Assembly (NCBI RefSeq): GCF_000239855.1
Contig: NZ_BADT01000042.1
Span: 1 to 42,242, forward strand
Reading direction: 5' to 3'
DNA from: Pseudoalteromonas sp. BSi20652
GTDB lineage: Bacteria > Pseudomonadota > Gammaproteobacteria > Enterobacterales > Alteromonadaceae
Length of the DNA stretch: 42,242 nt
Shown: positions 18,013 to 27,292 of the stretch, in pieces
Layout: each line of letters opens with the position of its first letter
Numbering within the stretch: position 1 is the first letter of the stretch
The notes under the pieces: generated by a model
The model's database searches: none
Seen by the model: only the letters and a program-made list of their open reading frames with translations
Told to the model about the DNA's origin: nothing
Made by a program: the position numbers and the translations under genes

Positions 18013-19029
18013 ATGATAAGAATAGATCTTACTTTAGCCGAGCAACCATTTTCGCTTATGGTGTCTGGGCAAAAAATTGTGCAGGTGTTTCATGCACAAC
18101 AAGCCATTACCTTTGAAAACACTCGTGAAAACTACTATCAGTTTACTTACGACAATAAAATAATAGGTATTGATACAACGACAGTCGAAGAGCAAAGCAT
18201 TTCGCTCTTTATAGATGAGCAATTTGCAACACAACTTGCGTTACCAGCGCCTACAAATGGCTCACCTAAAAAAGGCTTTTTAGGGCTAGCTGCATTAGGT
18301 TTTAAGCTTTTTAAAAGTGCTAAGGTAATTAAAGTAGTGCTTGCGGGGGCTTCTGTTGCAGGCTATGCGTGGTTATTTAGTATTGAATTTGCACTAATGC
18401 TAATTGGTTGCTTAGTCGTACACGAGTACGGCCATGTGCGAGCAATGAAATACTTTGGCATAAAAACCAAAGGTATTTACTTAATCCCGTTTGTTGGAGG
18501 GCTTGCTGTCAGTGACGATAAAATAACAACCCGTTGGCAAGATGTCGTTATATCACTGATGGGGCCTGCATTTGGTTTAATTACCTCGGTGTTGGGTGTC
18601 GTTTTATATTACGCCACCGAGATGGAAATATTTGCCGGTGTGGCGGTGCTTAGTGCGTTATTAAATTTATTTAACTTGTTACCTATTTTACCGCTTGATG
18701 GTGGGCATGTATTAAAAAGTATTAGTTTTTCAATGCGTTCATGGATTGGCCTAAGTGTATGTTTACTCGGTGTACTGTTTGGCTTATGGCTAAGCTACAC
18801 ATTTGGTTTGATGTTACTGGTATTCTTTTTGTTTGTAGGTGCGCTGGAAATTGTATTTGAATGGCGCGGTCGTCACTATTCACATTTAATGCCACTAGAT
18901 AAATATGGCCAAGGCTTTTCAGCGGTAATGTATGCAGTTGTAGTCGCTGGGCATGTAGCTGTGATGATGCATTTTGCCGATTCAGAAAATCCAATATTAA
19001 GCCTGCCGATGACTATTTTATCGAGCTAG
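18013..19029 (+). CDS. M50 family (site-2 protease-like) membrane metalloprotease
   Basis: 338 aa. A soluble N-terminal domain of ~95 residues precedes several membrane segments. The zinc motif HEYGH is at residues 137-141 inside a hydrophobic stretch, and the third ligand motif LPLDGGH is at about 227-232, as in S2P enzymes. No PDZ domain is visible, so it is not RseP. It is an intramembrane zinc protease of unknown substrate. It is divergent from the REC-EAL gene and has a strong terminator after its stop. Confidence 0.85.
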   Translation: MIRIDLTLAEQPFSLMVSGQKIVQVFHAQQAITFENTRENYYQFTYDNKIIGIDTTTVEEQSISLFIDEQFATQLALPAPTNGSPKKGFLGLAALGFKLFKSAKVIKVVLAGASVAGYAWLFSIEFALMLIGCLVVHEYGHVRAMKYFGIKTKGIYLIPFVGGLAVSDDKITTRWQDVVISLMGPAFGLITSVLGVVLYYATEMEIFAGVAVLSALLNLFNLLPILPLDGGHVLKSISFSMRSWIGLSVCLLGVLFGLWLSYTFGLMLLVFFLFVGALEIVFEWRGRHYSHLMPLDKYGQGFSAVMYAVVVAGHVAVMMHFADSENPILSLPMTILSS

Positions 19030-19048
19030 CATTTATCGTTCTAGGTAA

Positions 19049-19080
19049 AACGGGCTGTAATATTTATTACAGCCCGTTAA
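19049..19080. terminator. strong hairpin terminator after the M50 gene
   Basis: AACGGGCTGTAATA (19049-19062) pairs perfectly with 19065-19078. In practice this is a 12-bp stem with a 6-nt loop, flanked by short A/T runs on both sides. It sits between the M50 gene and the converging atoE remnant, so it could serve both strands. Confidence 0.7.
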
Positions 19081-19083
19081 AAA

Positions 19084-19331
19084 TTAATAAAAGTTCAGCA
19101 CTAATGATATAAATATCCCAGTCACAAATAATTGCACAACACAAAGCCCCAAAATATCTTTTACTTTTAAGCCTACGATAGCAAGGGGTGGTAATGCCCA
19201 AAAAGGCTGAATTAAGTTGGACCATGCATCGCCCTAGATAACGGGCATTACAACACGCGATATGTCAGCACCAAGAGATTGAGCAGCAGGAATAATAATA
19301 GGTGCTTGCACTACCCATACCTTAAACATTG
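19084..19331 (-). pseudogene. C-terminal remnant of short-chain fatty acid transporter AtoE
   Basis: Reading leftward from 19331 gives MFKVWVVQAPIIIPAAQSLG, then, after an in-frame TAG at 19236-19234, GDAWSNLIQPFWALPPLAIV and a hydrophobic tail ending at a stop at 19084-19086. These motifs match the last ~80 residues of AtoE-type short-chain fatty acid permeases (normally ~440 aa). Upstream the frame meets a stop within two codons, and no further AtoE sequence is seen before the K+ channel gene. It is a truncated, stop-containing relic. Confidence 0.7.
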
Positions 19332-19395
19332 ATTAAAGCTAAGGCTTACAGTAACGTACTGTTTATAGATAATTTACTAACGAAGACTTTGTATT

Positions 19396-20463
19396 ATGCC
19401 GGTTATATTTAAAAGGCTAGCGTTACTTGTTCGTACTCATATAGATCAGTTGAGCTGGCAAGCAGTGGCATTAGTTATTTTGACTCATATGCTATTAACA
19501 TGGAGCTTACTATTTATAGCGAATGAGAAAGCGTTAACCTCGCTTACTACCTTTTTTTACTATTACACAGTAACAACATCAACAGTAGGATATGGTGACT
19601 TTAGTCCAACTACTGATCTTGGTCGTTGGGTGGTTGCATTAATACAAATTCCATTTGGTTTGGCTTTATTTGGTGTTTTGCTAGGAAAAGCAGGACAAAC
19701 TGTTACTTACTTAATTAGGCGCGCTATGACTGGTGATAAAAACTTTGCCCACAGTAACCACCATATTATTATTTTTGGTTGGCACGACATTCGTACAAAA
19801 AAGATGATTTATTGCATTTTGGCAGATACGAAGCGAACTGACCGTCGTATTTTACTCGCAGTAACAGAGCAAATGGATCATCCTTTTTTAGCTAACGAAA
19901 GCGTTGATTTTGCACGTTTAACGAGTTTTACAAATTTAGCTGAACTAGAGCGGGTAGCTATTCGTAGTGCTGATAAGGTGATTATTGATGGTCAAGATGA
20001 CGACCAGACATTTACAACAGCACTGCGTATTAGTCGATTAGTAAAAGATGATTGTCATATAAGTGCTCACTTTTTGGATGAAACTAAAGTTGAGATGATG
20101 TTAGAGCATTGCCAAAATGTAGAGTGTAGTAGTGCAAAATCAGCTGAGATACTCGTACGCTCAATGCAAGATCCAGGTTCGAGCCGTGTGCAAGAGGAGC
20201 TGCTATCTACTTTGCACGGCGATACACAATTTAGCTTGAAAATACCAAGCGGATGCAAAGATATGGAGTTTGGTACTTTGTTTCATCATTTTAAGCTTGA
20301 GCATGATGCAATATTGTTAGGTGTAGCACATAATTTAAGTGCGCAAAACATGGATTTAAACCCACCATTAGATTACAAAGTAAGTGAAGGGGATATTTTG
20401 CACTATATATCGGTAGATCGGGTATTAAGTAGTGAAGTAGACTGGTCGAGTCTAGAAAAATAA
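19396..20463 (+). CDS. two-helix K+ channel with RCK/TrkA-N domain
   Basis: 355 aa. Two membrane helices flank a pore loop with the selectivity filter TVGYGD (residues 63-68). A cytoplasmic Rossmann-like RCK domain begins around HHIIIFGWHD (G128-D131), in which the usual GxGxxG is replaced by the GWHD form found in some RCK channels. The C-terminal ~90 residues look like a second ligand-binding lobe. It should be a ligand-gated potassium channel of the MthK/Kch type. Its stop codon overlaps the start of the next gene (TAATG). Confidence 0.88.
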   Translation: MPVIFKRLALLVRTHIDQLSWQAVALVILTHMLLTWSLLFIANEKALTSLTTFFYYYTVTTSTVGYGDFSPTTDLGRWVVALIQIPFGLALFGVLLGKAGQTVTYLIRRAMTGDKNFAHSNHHIIIFGWHDIRTKKMIYCILADTKRTDRRILLAVTEQMDHPFLANESVDFARLTSFTNLAELERVAIRSADKVIIDGQDDDQTFTTALRISRLVKDDCHISAHFLDETKVEMMLEHCQNVECSSAKSAEILVRSMQDPGSSRVQEELLSTLHGDTQFSLKIPSGCKDMEFGTLFHHFKLEHDAILLGVAHNLSAQNMDLNPPLDYKVSEGDILHYISVDRVLSSEVDWSSLEK

Positions 20464-20660
20464 TGAATGAAGTTGTATTTTTAATTGTTGTTTTAAGTGC
20501 TTACATATTACCTGTCGTTATTGTACTCAACAGTAAGCGTACACAGGGTCATGAAAAGAATGGTTGGCTAATAGGGATAATCATATTTTCTTGGTTAGGA
20601 TTAATGATGTACTTTGCCATTGTGCCCAAGCATAAACATAAAAAGAAAAAGGCAAAATAG
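20463..20660 (+). CDS. small two-helix membrane protein coupled to the K+ channel
   Basis: 65 aa. Two hydrophobic helices (about residues 3-22 and 35-53) are joined by a polar loop, with a very basic tail KHKHKKKKAK that would face the cytoplasm. The layout resembles the PLDc_N small membrane family. The ATG shares one base with the channel stop codon, so translation is probably coupled and a role with the channel is plausible. Function is unknown. Confidence 0.7.
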   Translation: MNEVVFLIVVLSAYILPVVIVLNSKRTQGHEKNGWLIGIIIFSWLGLMMYFAIVPKHKHKKKKAK

Positions 20661-21133
20661 AGCATAACGCTAAGTGGCTCAAATAATGTTAATCAATTAG
20701 TTCATTGTTAGTAAAAATACTTTTAATGACCAAGGCTTGTTCATGTTTCGAGGTTAAACATGCGCAGTGCTTTATGTTCGTTTAAGGGCGACTTACTCTT
20801 TGTTGATCGGATTTTACTTATTTTTACAGGGATGTAAGCCGCTAGAGTAACGCAGAAGTAGTTACCGAGTCAGCTAAGTTACAAACCTCGCGCGACAATT
20901 AAATTACCCCATGGATAGAATAAATATTAACCCTAAAGGGCAACTGGCCCTGATGTAATACGCAGTGGATTACAGTGTGATTAGTTCATTATGTATGCTA
21001 CTCAATATTAAAAGTGGTATTAGCTTGTAGATAGGTATTACAATTTAAAAGATATATTTATTACAAAAATTGCCTAATTAAGTATTTTTTATTAGACTCA
21101 TTAGTATAAAGGATTAACTGAAGCAGGAACGCT
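20661..21133. other. 473-bp gene-free stretch, possibly decayed
   Basis: No convincing ORF is found on either strand. Between about 20740 and 20960 the composition is less AT-rich than the surrounding spacers and short peptide-like runs appear in several frames broken by stops, as in a decayed gene or dispersed repeat. I cannot name a source. The last ~100 bp before 21134 is AT-rich and probably holds the promoter of the next gene. Confidence 0.35.
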
Positions 21134-21682
21134 ATGAAATACTTTACCTACTTAGCTATATCAATCATGGCTATTGCAGTCATCTCTTTGTTTTATTTAA
21201 AAAAGCCCGATGGTCAAACATGGCTTTCTGCATCATCAATTAGCAGTGAATCTCAGCAAATTAAAGAAAAAATGGTTGCGCTATCTAGCAATACTTTGGA
21301 TCAAGCGGTGCAGGGCGTTAAGCAAGCTGGCGATAAAATTGCGAGCAGTATTTCTGATGAACCAATGCCTGAAAGTACTACCTCAAGCAGCAAAATTTTT
21401 AAGTGGCAAGACGAAACAGGCCAATGGCACTTTTCTGATACACCGAACCCGCATGTAAAAAGTATTGAAGTAAAACTCGATCCTAAAGATATTACTGTTA
21501 TTGCTGCAGAAGACACGTCTATTTTAAATACCTCTCCAAGTACAAATACAATGTCGGCTGCACCAGAGGGGATCAGTATTTTGAACCCAGACTCGGTTAA
21601 AAAGCTATTTAATGACGCCGAAAATGTAAAAGACAAACTAGAAAAACGTAATAAAGAAATTAATAATTTAAGTGCACTCTAA
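21134..21682 (+). CDS. DUF4124 domain protein, membrane-anchored
   Basis: 182 aa. An N-terminal hydrophobic segment (about residues 5-22) is a signal anchor. A low-complexity Ser-rich linker leads to a DUF4124 motif, KIFKWQDETGQWHFSDTPNP at about 87-106, a small beta unit found in secreted gammaproteobacterial proteins. The C-terminus is charged and helical. Role unknown. A second DUF4124 protein sits in the glnA-ntrB interval of this window. It converges with the next gene and shares a hairpin with it. Confidence 0.75.
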   Translation: MKYFTYLAISIMAIAVISLFYLKKPDGQTWLSASSISSESQQIKEKMVALSSNTLDQAVQGVKQAGDKIASSISDEPMPESTTSSSKIFKWQDETGQWHFSDTPNPHVKSIEVKLDPKDITVIAAEDTSILNTSPSTNTMSAAPEGISILNPDSVKKLFNDAENVKDKLEKRNKEINNLSAL

Positions 21683-21695
21683 TTATTTAGAGTGC
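21674..21695. terminator. hairpin spanning two convergent stop codons
   Basis: GCACTCTAA (21674-21682) and TTAGAGTGC (21687-21695) form a perfect 9-bp stem with a TTAT loop. The TAA of the upstream plus-strand gene closes the left arm, and the stop of the minus-strand gene starts at the next base. GCTTTTAT follows on the plus strand. Confidence 0.55.
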
Positions 21696-21937
21696 GTGCT
21701 TTTATGGTTTTTTAAATAACGTTTTTCGGCTTCCATTAATAATACTGTTAAATATATTTTAGTGGGAAGCGACAGCAGTACACCTACAGCAATGCATGCC
21801 GCCGCTATAATTATTCCTTTAATACCATGATCTACAGTGAAGTAACTCGATACAATTAACGTGTGGCCAGTCACAATAAGGCACAACCCAAGCACTATTG
21901 ATGTTTTAAGCAGCCTAATTATCATTGTTTGCGACAT
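21683..21937 (-). CDS. small two-helix membrane protein, unknown
   Basis: 84 aa with two hydrophobic segments (about residues 12-31 and 38-66) and a charged tail EAEKRYLKNHKSTHSK. No family recognised. It is adjacent and convergent to the DUF4124 gene, with no spacer between the stop codons. Coding is supported by a plausible protein composition and good length for the frame, but homology would be needed to be sure. Confidence 0.55.
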   Translation of the reverse strand: MSQTMIIRLLKTSIVLGLCLIVTGHTLIVSSYFTVDHGIKGIIIAAACIAVGVLLSLPTKIYLTVLLMEAEKRYLKNHKSTHSK

Positions 21938-22017
21938 AGTTACCTCACTAAGAGTTGCTATAGTGTAGGCAGGCTTTAAATACTTAGCATTGATTTAAGA
22001 CAACAAACAGCATAAAT

Positions 22018-22050
22018 AAAAAAGCCCAGCTATTACTAAATTGGGCTTTT
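22018..22050 (-). terminator. intrinsic terminator of acnA
   Basis: AAAAGCCCA (22020-22028) pairs with TGGGCTTTT (22042-22050) across a 13-nt loop. Read on the minus strand the stem ends in a T-rich tract, 24 bp beyond the acnA stop codon. Confidence 0.75.
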
Positions 22051-22073
22051 AAATGCACTAATCACAGGGCGTA

Positions 22074-24818
22074 TTAATCAAGCATATTACGCAGCACGTA
22101 TTGTAAAATGCCGCCGTGTTTGTAGTAATCCCACTCTTTAGGGGTATCAATACGTACGTCTGCACTTAAGCTAACTTTTTTACCTTCGGCATTTGTAGCA
22201 ATAACGGTTACTTCATCGGTTTTATCGTACAGGCCATCAATATCAAATTGCTCTTGCCCTGTTAACCCATGTGATTCGTAACTTTCACCTTCTTTAAATT
22301 GCAGCGGTAATACACCCATACCAATTAAGTTAGAGCGATGAATACGTTCGTAGCTTTGTGCTACAACGGCTTTAACGCCTAATAAAAGTGAGCCTTTAGC
22401 AGCCCAGTCACGAGATGAACCCGTACCGTATTCCCTACCCGCTAAAATAATGAGTGGCGTATTATTTTTTTGATATTCCATTGCTGCATCATAAATGCTC
22501 TCTAGCGTATCGCCAGGCTGAGTTCGTGTTACGCCACCTTCAGTACCAGGAGCTAGTAAGTTTTTAAGACGCACATTAGCAAACGTGCCTCGCATCATTA
22601 CTTCGTGATTACCACGGCGTGAGCCGTACGAATTAAACTGCGCTTTATCTACGCCGTTTTCTTGCAAGTATAAACCTGCTGGTGCATCTGCTTTAATAGC
22701 TCCTGCTGGAGAAATATGGTCAGTGGTTACTGAATCCCCAAGTTTAGCTAAACAACGTGCACCTTCAATAGTAGGAATGCCCGGTGGTTCTACTTTCATA
22801 CCATCAAAAAATGGTGCCTTTTTAATGTAGGTAGATGCGTCATCCCAATCATAAAGTTTACCATCGGGTATTTTAATTTGCTGCCAGCGACTATCGCCTT
22901 CGTAAACGTTAGCGTAGCTTTTTTCAAACATTTCTTTAGTTACGGTCTCTTTAACTAGGTCACTTACTTCTTTAACGCTTGGCCAAATGTTTTTAAGGTA
23001 AATATCGTTACCGTTAGCATCTTGAGCAAGGGGTTCGTTGTATACGTCAATATCGGTTCTACCGGCAATAGCGTAAGCTACAACAAGGGGTGGCGATGCT
23101 AAAAAGTTCATTTTAACATCTTGGTGAATACGACCTTCAAAGTTACGGTTACCCGATAAAATAGAGCTAACCACTAATTTATGCTTTTGAATCGCATCTG
23201 ATATTTCGGTTGCTAGTGGCCCTGAGTTACCAATACAGGTAGTACAGCCATAACCTACTAAGTTAAAGCCTAAGCTTTCTAAGTCGTCCATTAAGCCGGC
23301 TTTTTCTAGGTAGTCGGTAACTACTTTAGAGCCTGGTGCAAGTGATGTTTTAACCCAAGGTTTTACATTAATGCCTAACTGTTTTGCTTTTTTAGCGACC
23401 AAGCCAGCAGCTAAAATTACACTCGGATTAGAGGTATTGGTACAGCTGGTAATCGCAGCAATAACACAAGCGCCATCGTTTAGCTCAAACTCTTGCCCTT
23501 TAAATTTTACTTTTGCTGCGCCCATAAATTGCGCTTCATTTACTGGCTCATCTGGGTTTGTTGTTGGGCCTTCGCCTTCGATACGAGCTTGTTCTTCATC
23601 GCTATTATCACGACGAGCCATACGTTCATCTTGAAAGTTTTTTAAATGCTGGCTAATTACTTCACCAGCCTTATCTAGGGAAATTCTATCTTGTGGTCGT
23701 TTAGGGCCTGCAAGGCTTGGTACAACATCACCTAGTTTAAGCTCGAGTGTATCGGTATAGTTGGCTTCGTCACCATCGTTACGCCATAAACCTTGATGTT
23801 TGGCGTAATCTTCAATTAACTTAAGGTGACTTTCATCGCGATTTGTTAAACGTAAATAGCTGATTGTTTCATCATCAATCGGGAAAATACCACACGTAGC
23901 GCCGTATTCTGGTGCCATATTCGCTATGGTTGCTCTGTCTGCAAGTGGTAGATCGGCAAGACCATCACCATAAAACTCTACAAATTTACCCACTACGCCA
24001 TGGTTACGTAGTATCTCGGTTACTGTTAATACTAAATCGGTTGCGGTCGTGCCTTCAGGTAAGCGGCCGCTTAGTTTCATACCCACTACTTGTGGAATGA
24101 GTAAACTAATTGGTTGACCCAGCATAGCCGCTTCGGCTTCAATGCCACCTACACCCCAACCAAGTACACCTAAGCCATTTATCATGGTTGTGTGAGAGTC
24201 GGTACCTACGAGTGTATCTGGGTAAGCGAACTTTTTGCCATCGCGGTCTTCATTAAAAACAACACGGGCTAAGTATTCTAAATTCACTTGGTGAACAATA
24301 CCGGTTGCTGGTGGCACTACTTTTAAATTATCAAAAGCGGTTTGTCCCCAGCGTAAAAATTCGTAACGTTCTTTATTTCGGTCGTATTCTAGTTTTGCAT
24401 TTAAATCAAAAGCACCATCGTTACCATAACCATCTACTTGTACCGAGTGATCAATAACAAGCTCAGCAGGAGATAACGGATTTATTTTTGCAGGATCGCC
24501 ACCTAGTTTTTCCATTGCGTCACGCATTGCGGCTAAATCAACAATAGCAGGTACGCCAGTAAAATCTTGCATAACAACGCGGGCAGGGGTAAAGGCTACT
24601 TCAGATGCAGGTTTTGCTTGAGAATCCCAGTCAAGGAGCGCTTGAATGTCTTGTTCTTTTATATTTGCGCCATCTTCGTTACGAAGAAGGTTTTCAAGTA
24701 ATACTTTTAAGGAAAAGGGCAATCGTTTCGCTTTGTCGCCAAGTCCTTTTAGAGAATGAATGTGATATTGCTCACCATTAATTGTAAGCTGATGCTGGGT
24801 ATCGAAACTATTATTCAT
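22074..24818 (-). CDS. acnA: aconitate hydratase AcnA (IRP1-type)
   Basis: 914 aa, slightly longer than E. coli AcnA (891). It isomerises citrate to isocitrate through cis-aconitate in the TCA cycle. The [4Fe-4S] ligands are visible as the cysteine in [12 protein letters not shown] and the pair in [32 protein letters not shown] and [16 protein letters not shown]-type (here [16 protein letters not shown]) substrate-site motifs are intact. Bacterial AcnA is the stress-stable, iron-responsive form that can bind mRNA as the apo-protein. The ATG has AAAGGGG upstream. Monocistronic, with its own terminator. Confidence 0.97.
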   Translation of the reverse strand: MNNSFDTQHQLTINGEQYHIHSLKGLGDKAKRLPFSLKVLLENLLRNEDGANIKEQDIQALLDWDSQAKPASEVAFTPARVVMQDFTGVPAIVDLAAMRDAMEKLGGDPAKINPLSPAELVIDHSVQVDGYGNDGAFDLNAKLEYDRNKERYEFLRWGQTAFDNLKVVPPATGIVHQVNLEYLARVVFNEDRDGKKFAYPDTLVGTDSHTTMINGLGVLGWGVGGIEAEAAMLGQPISLLIPQVVGMKLSGRLPEGTTATDLVLTVTEILRNHGVVGKFVEFYGDGLADLPLADRATIANMAPEYGATCGIFPIDDETISYLRLTNRDESHLKLIEDYAKHQGLWRNDGDEANYTDTLELKLGDVVPSLAGPKRPQDRISLDKAGEVISQHLKNFQDERMARRDNSDEEQARIEGEGPTTNPDEPVNEAQFMGAAKVKFKGQEFELNDGACVIAAITSCTNTSNPSVILAAGLVAKKAKQLGINVKPWVKTSLAPGSKVVTDYLEKAGLMDDLESLGFNLVGYGCTTCIGNSGPLATEISDAIQKHKLVVSSILSGNRNFEGRIHQDVKMNFLASPPLVVAYAIAGRTDIDVYNEPLAQDANGNDIYLKNIWPSVKEVSDLVKETVTKEMFEKSYANVYEGDSRWQQIKIPDGKLYDWDDASTYIKKAPFFDGMKVEPPGIPTIEGARCLAKLGDSVTTDHISPAGAIKADAPAGLYLQENGVDKAQFNSYGSRRGNHEVMMRGTFANVRLKNLLAPGTEGGVTRTQPGDTLESIYDAAMEYQKNNTPLIILAGREYGTGSSRDWAAKGSLLLGVKAVVAQSYERIHRSNLIGMGVLPLQFKEGESYESHGLTGQEQFDIDGLYDKTDEVTVIATNAEGKKVSLSADVRIDTPKEWDYYKHGGILQYVLRNMLD

Positions 24819-25023
24819 TATTTGCCCCTTTATGAATTAGAAAAATGCTTTGAAGAGTGACCTCTGTAATGTTCGAGTTGCAAAGTACATACCAGTGTAA
24901 AAAATCGCGTTTAGAGAACGAATTTTATACAGTTAATATAGTAGAGATGATGCTAAAAACTTTAATTTCAAGGGGAATTTAAAAGAGGATAAAAGGGCCA
25001 AAAGTTATTTCGACCCATATTAA

Positions 25024-25452
25024 TTATTGTAGCCAGCCGTATTGCTTACCTTTAATACTCAAACAAAGTAAAGCAATGGCAATAATGATTACAAAAATAG
25101 GCATAAATACAGCACTTGCGCCAAGTAGCTCAATACTGTTTATGACCACAAAATTATAATATTGCTGAATTAAAATAGCGCCGAGCGATAGCGCAAAAGT
25201 AGGTGTTGCCAGCGCGTTTTTAGCAAGTAAAAATAGACAACCAAAAGTGCTTCCAAATACAGCTACAGCAAATGCAATGGTTGACCAAATAGGAATGTTG
25301 GAGTAGGCAGCTTGTTGATCTAACGGAAGTTTACTTATCATTTCGGGTGTCATCATCATGTGCATAGCAAATGCAATAACGCCAAGTAAGTTCCACACTA
25401 AAGCAGCCCATGCAGTAGGTTTAAACCAATTTTTAGGTGGTGTGGCAGACAT
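25024..25452 (-). CDS. four-helix membrane protein, unknown
   Basis: 142 aa with four predicted membrane segments (about residues 13-32, 52-75, 82-104 and 112-132), and short polar ends. It begins MSATPPKNWFKPTAWAALVWN. Similar short proteins are often left as hypothetical. The start codon and AAGG ribosome site lie within a perfect 10-bp inverted repeat, so expression may be controlled at translation. Function unknown. Confidence 0.7.
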   Translation of the reverse strand: MSATPPKNWFKPTAWAALVWNLLGVIAFAMHMMMTPEMISKLPLDQQAAYSNIPIWSTIAFAVAVFGSTFGCLFLLAKNALATPTFALSLGAILIQQYYNFVVINSIELLGASAVFMPIFVIIIAIALLCLSIKGKQYGWLQ

Positions 25453-25490
25453 TTAATAACCTTCTTTTTATTATTAATTAGGTTATTAAA
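25452..25490 (-). promoter_or_regulatory. inverted repeat over the ribosome binding site of the four-helix protein
   Basis: TTTAATAACC (25452-25461) is the exact inverse of GGTTATTAAA (25481-25490). In the minus-strand mRNA, the 3' arm contains the AAGG Shine-Dalgarno core and runs into the ATG. Pairing would hide both. Confidence 0.4.
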
Positions 25491-25494
25491 GAGT

Positions 25495-25525
25495 AAAAAG
25501 GCCAACTATACAAGTTGACCTTTTT
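25495..25525 (-). terminator. intrinsic terminator of the S4-domain gene
   Basis: AAAAAGG-C-CAAC pairs with GTTG-A-CCTTTTT (one mismatch) around a 7-nt loop. On the minus strand the stem ends in T's, 26 bp beyond the S4 gene. The A/T runs on both sides make it potentially bidirectional. Confidence 0.6.
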
Positions 25526-25550
25526 ATATAAAAAGAGGGCATTTAAATGC

Positions 25551-25934
25551 TTAACCAAATGAAATAGGACGACGACCTGTTTTATCATCTACTTTTGGTT
25601 TTTTAGTTCGCTTACGCTTACTTTTAGCGGGTTGATTTGTTGGTTGTGGTGCAGTTTGCTTTGACTCTGCTTGAGTTTGTACCGCAGGTTTTTCTGCAGG
25701 GATTGCATCTTCACTTAGCGCAAGTTGGAAAAACTCACCATCAAATTCTAATACATCGCCACTGTATAATTTTTTCCGCTTTATTGTACAAATTTCATGG
25801 TTAACACCCACATAGCCTTCAGTAATTAGGTTTTTAGCTTGGCCGCCACCTTCAACTAAGTTTAGTACTTTTAGTAATTTGCAGAGCTCAATTGGCTCCT
25901 CTTCTAATTCTATTTCTATATATTCTTCGTTCAT
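25551..25934 (-). CDS. S4-domain RNA-binding protein (YbcJ/YaaA-like) with basic tail
   Basis: 127 aa from the ATG at 25934, preceded by GAGAG; the frame continues nine residues upstream without a better start. Residues ~10-70 are an S4 fold: ELCKLLKVLNLVEGGGQAKNLI, EGYVGVNHE and KKLYSGDVLEFDG match small single-domain S4 proteins. The remaining ~55 residues are Ala/Gln/Pro-rich and then strongly basic (KSKRKRTKKPK), likely disordered and RNA-contacting. Probably cytoplasmic and ribosome- or RNA-associated. The exact target is unknown. Confidence 0.82.
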   Translation of the reverse strand: MNEEYIEIELEEEPIELCKLLKVLNLVEGGGQAKNLITEGYVGVNHEICTIKRKKLYSGDVLEFDGEFFQLALSEDAIPAEKPAVQTQAESKQTAPQPTNQPAKSKRKRTKKPKVDDKTGRRPISFG

Positions 25935-26179
25935 ATTTGCTCTCAGTGGGGTAACGCACAAGCTCTAGTATAAAGGCTTGCAGCTACTTTTGCACCAAAG
26001 CAAGTAACTTTAGCTAATTGTAATAGGCAAATAACTACGAAAGTTTTTATGTATTTTATCTGTCTTTAAAAAAACTGAAGCAATTGAAGAGTAATCTTTG
26101 CAGCAGTTAATTTTACGTATGGCCCGCTAATTGCTAAAACTTTGGCGGATTAAATAGTTTTCATTAAATGGAGTAGGAA

Positions 26180-26467
26180 ATGGGCGTAAGATTAGCAATG
26201 AAAAAAGAGCTAATGGGATTAGACAATTCAGGTATGTTAACTGCTGACGATGTTAGAGAGCACCTTGCTAATTCTGTAAAAAAGCAAGCTGATCAAGATG
26301 AACGCGGTTTTTCTGTAATTTCAAAGTTCAATGATACCCATAGCCGTTTAGTTAGTGGTGATGCCACGAGAAAAACAAAACTCGAGTTTGAACGACATCG
26401 TTTATTTAAAGAAGTTTTATATACTCGAAAAAGTGTTGATGCTTGGTTAGATAGCCAAACAAATTAA
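26180..26467 (+). CDS. hypothetical 95-aa soluble protein
   Basis: 95 aa, helical and highly charged, no membrane segment or signal peptide. GGAGTAGGAA precedes the ATG at good spacing, which supports translation. No motif is recognised; MLTADDVREHLANSVKKQ suggests a helical start. It is the first of four consecutive rightward genes that I cannot assign. The gap to the next is 55 bp, so they could be co-transcribed. Confidence 0.6.
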   Translation: MGVRLAMKKELMGLDNSGMLTADDVREHLANSVKKQADQDERGFSVISKFNDTHSRLVSGDATRKTKLEFERHRLFKEVLYTRKSVDAWLDSQTN

Positions 26468-26522
26468 ATTGCTATAAATAGTTACCTTTAATAGACTACA
26501 AGCGTAATCAAAAGGGGTAACT

Positions 26523-27188
26523 ATGAAAAATGGAATTTTAATGTGTGTGTTGGCATTACCATTAGCTGCGTGCCAACAACCTACCGTGTATGTATTTAGT
26601 GAAAACTTGCAAGATGAACAGAGCAACCAGCTCGATGCTGCGCTAAAAGCACAATCGATCCCTTATGAATATGTAGAGCTGGCAATCCCACCTGATTTTG
26701 GTGAAGCCACATTACTCTTATCAAGTGATAAGATTTATCCTAAAGAAACTGAGCAACTTGCGGCTATAATGCAAGAGCTAGGTTACAAGCCACAAGTTAA
26801 CTATACAACGCGTTCAAATCACTTTTATGGTGATGGCAATATAGGCTTTTATTTAAAGAATATAGTGGCGGGTACTACCTTTGTTATGCCTAAAAAGTTA
26901 CGAACAACTCAATGCAGCGAAGACAAGTACAATGATTTACTCGTCACATTTACAGATAAATATGCTGACTTTAGCTTACCCAGTGGCGCTATTGTAAGGT
27001 TAGGTTGGGAGTTTTTATACGGTTACGTTGTCATTTATTACAAAAATTATTCGCAAACATATCGTCATTCACAGCCGTTTGTAAATACCCCCTTTGGTGC
27101 CAAGCCTTCAGATACTTACACTTTTACTGCGCACGTTAATAAGCCCAGTTGGCTTGATTGTTCATTACAGGTTGTTTATATGGATTAG
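26523..27188 (+). CDS. hypothetical lipoprotein
   Basis: 221 aa. A short signal peptide ends in the lipobox LAAC (Cys17), so the mature protein is lipid-anchored in the envelope. The mature part begins QQPTVYVFSENLQDEQSNQLDAAL, followed by mixed alpha/beta sequence. It contains two more cysteines near the middle and end that could form a disulfide. AAAAGGGG lies before the ATG. No family recognised. The first half (VYVFSE, SIPYEYVEL, ATLLLSSDKI) resembles small N-terminal domains that bind paired partners, but this is only an impression. Confidence 0.65.
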   Translation: MKNGILMCVLALPLAACQQPTVYVFSENLQDEQSNQLDAALKAQSIPYEYVELAIPPDFGEATLLLSSDKIYPKETEQLAAIMQELGYKPQVNYTTRSNHFYGDGNIGFYLKNIVAGTTFVMPKKLRTTQCSEDKYNDLLVTFTDKYADFSLPSGAIVRLGWEFLYGYVVIYYKNYSQTYRHSQPFVNTPFGAKPSDTYTFTAHVNKPSWLDCSLQVVYMD

Positions 27189-27292
27189 TGATGACTAAGT
27201 TTTTATCGTTGATTTGTTTAAAATTGAACCAAATTAATTATTTTGTTACCATTCTAGGTTCGTATGAGGCGTTTATTATAAGGATGTAAATA

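Noticed and set aside
20900-20960. Short run resembling a glutathione S-transferase INPKGQ motif
   Set aside because: Only a few residues match, with stops on both sides; too little to call a remnant of that family.
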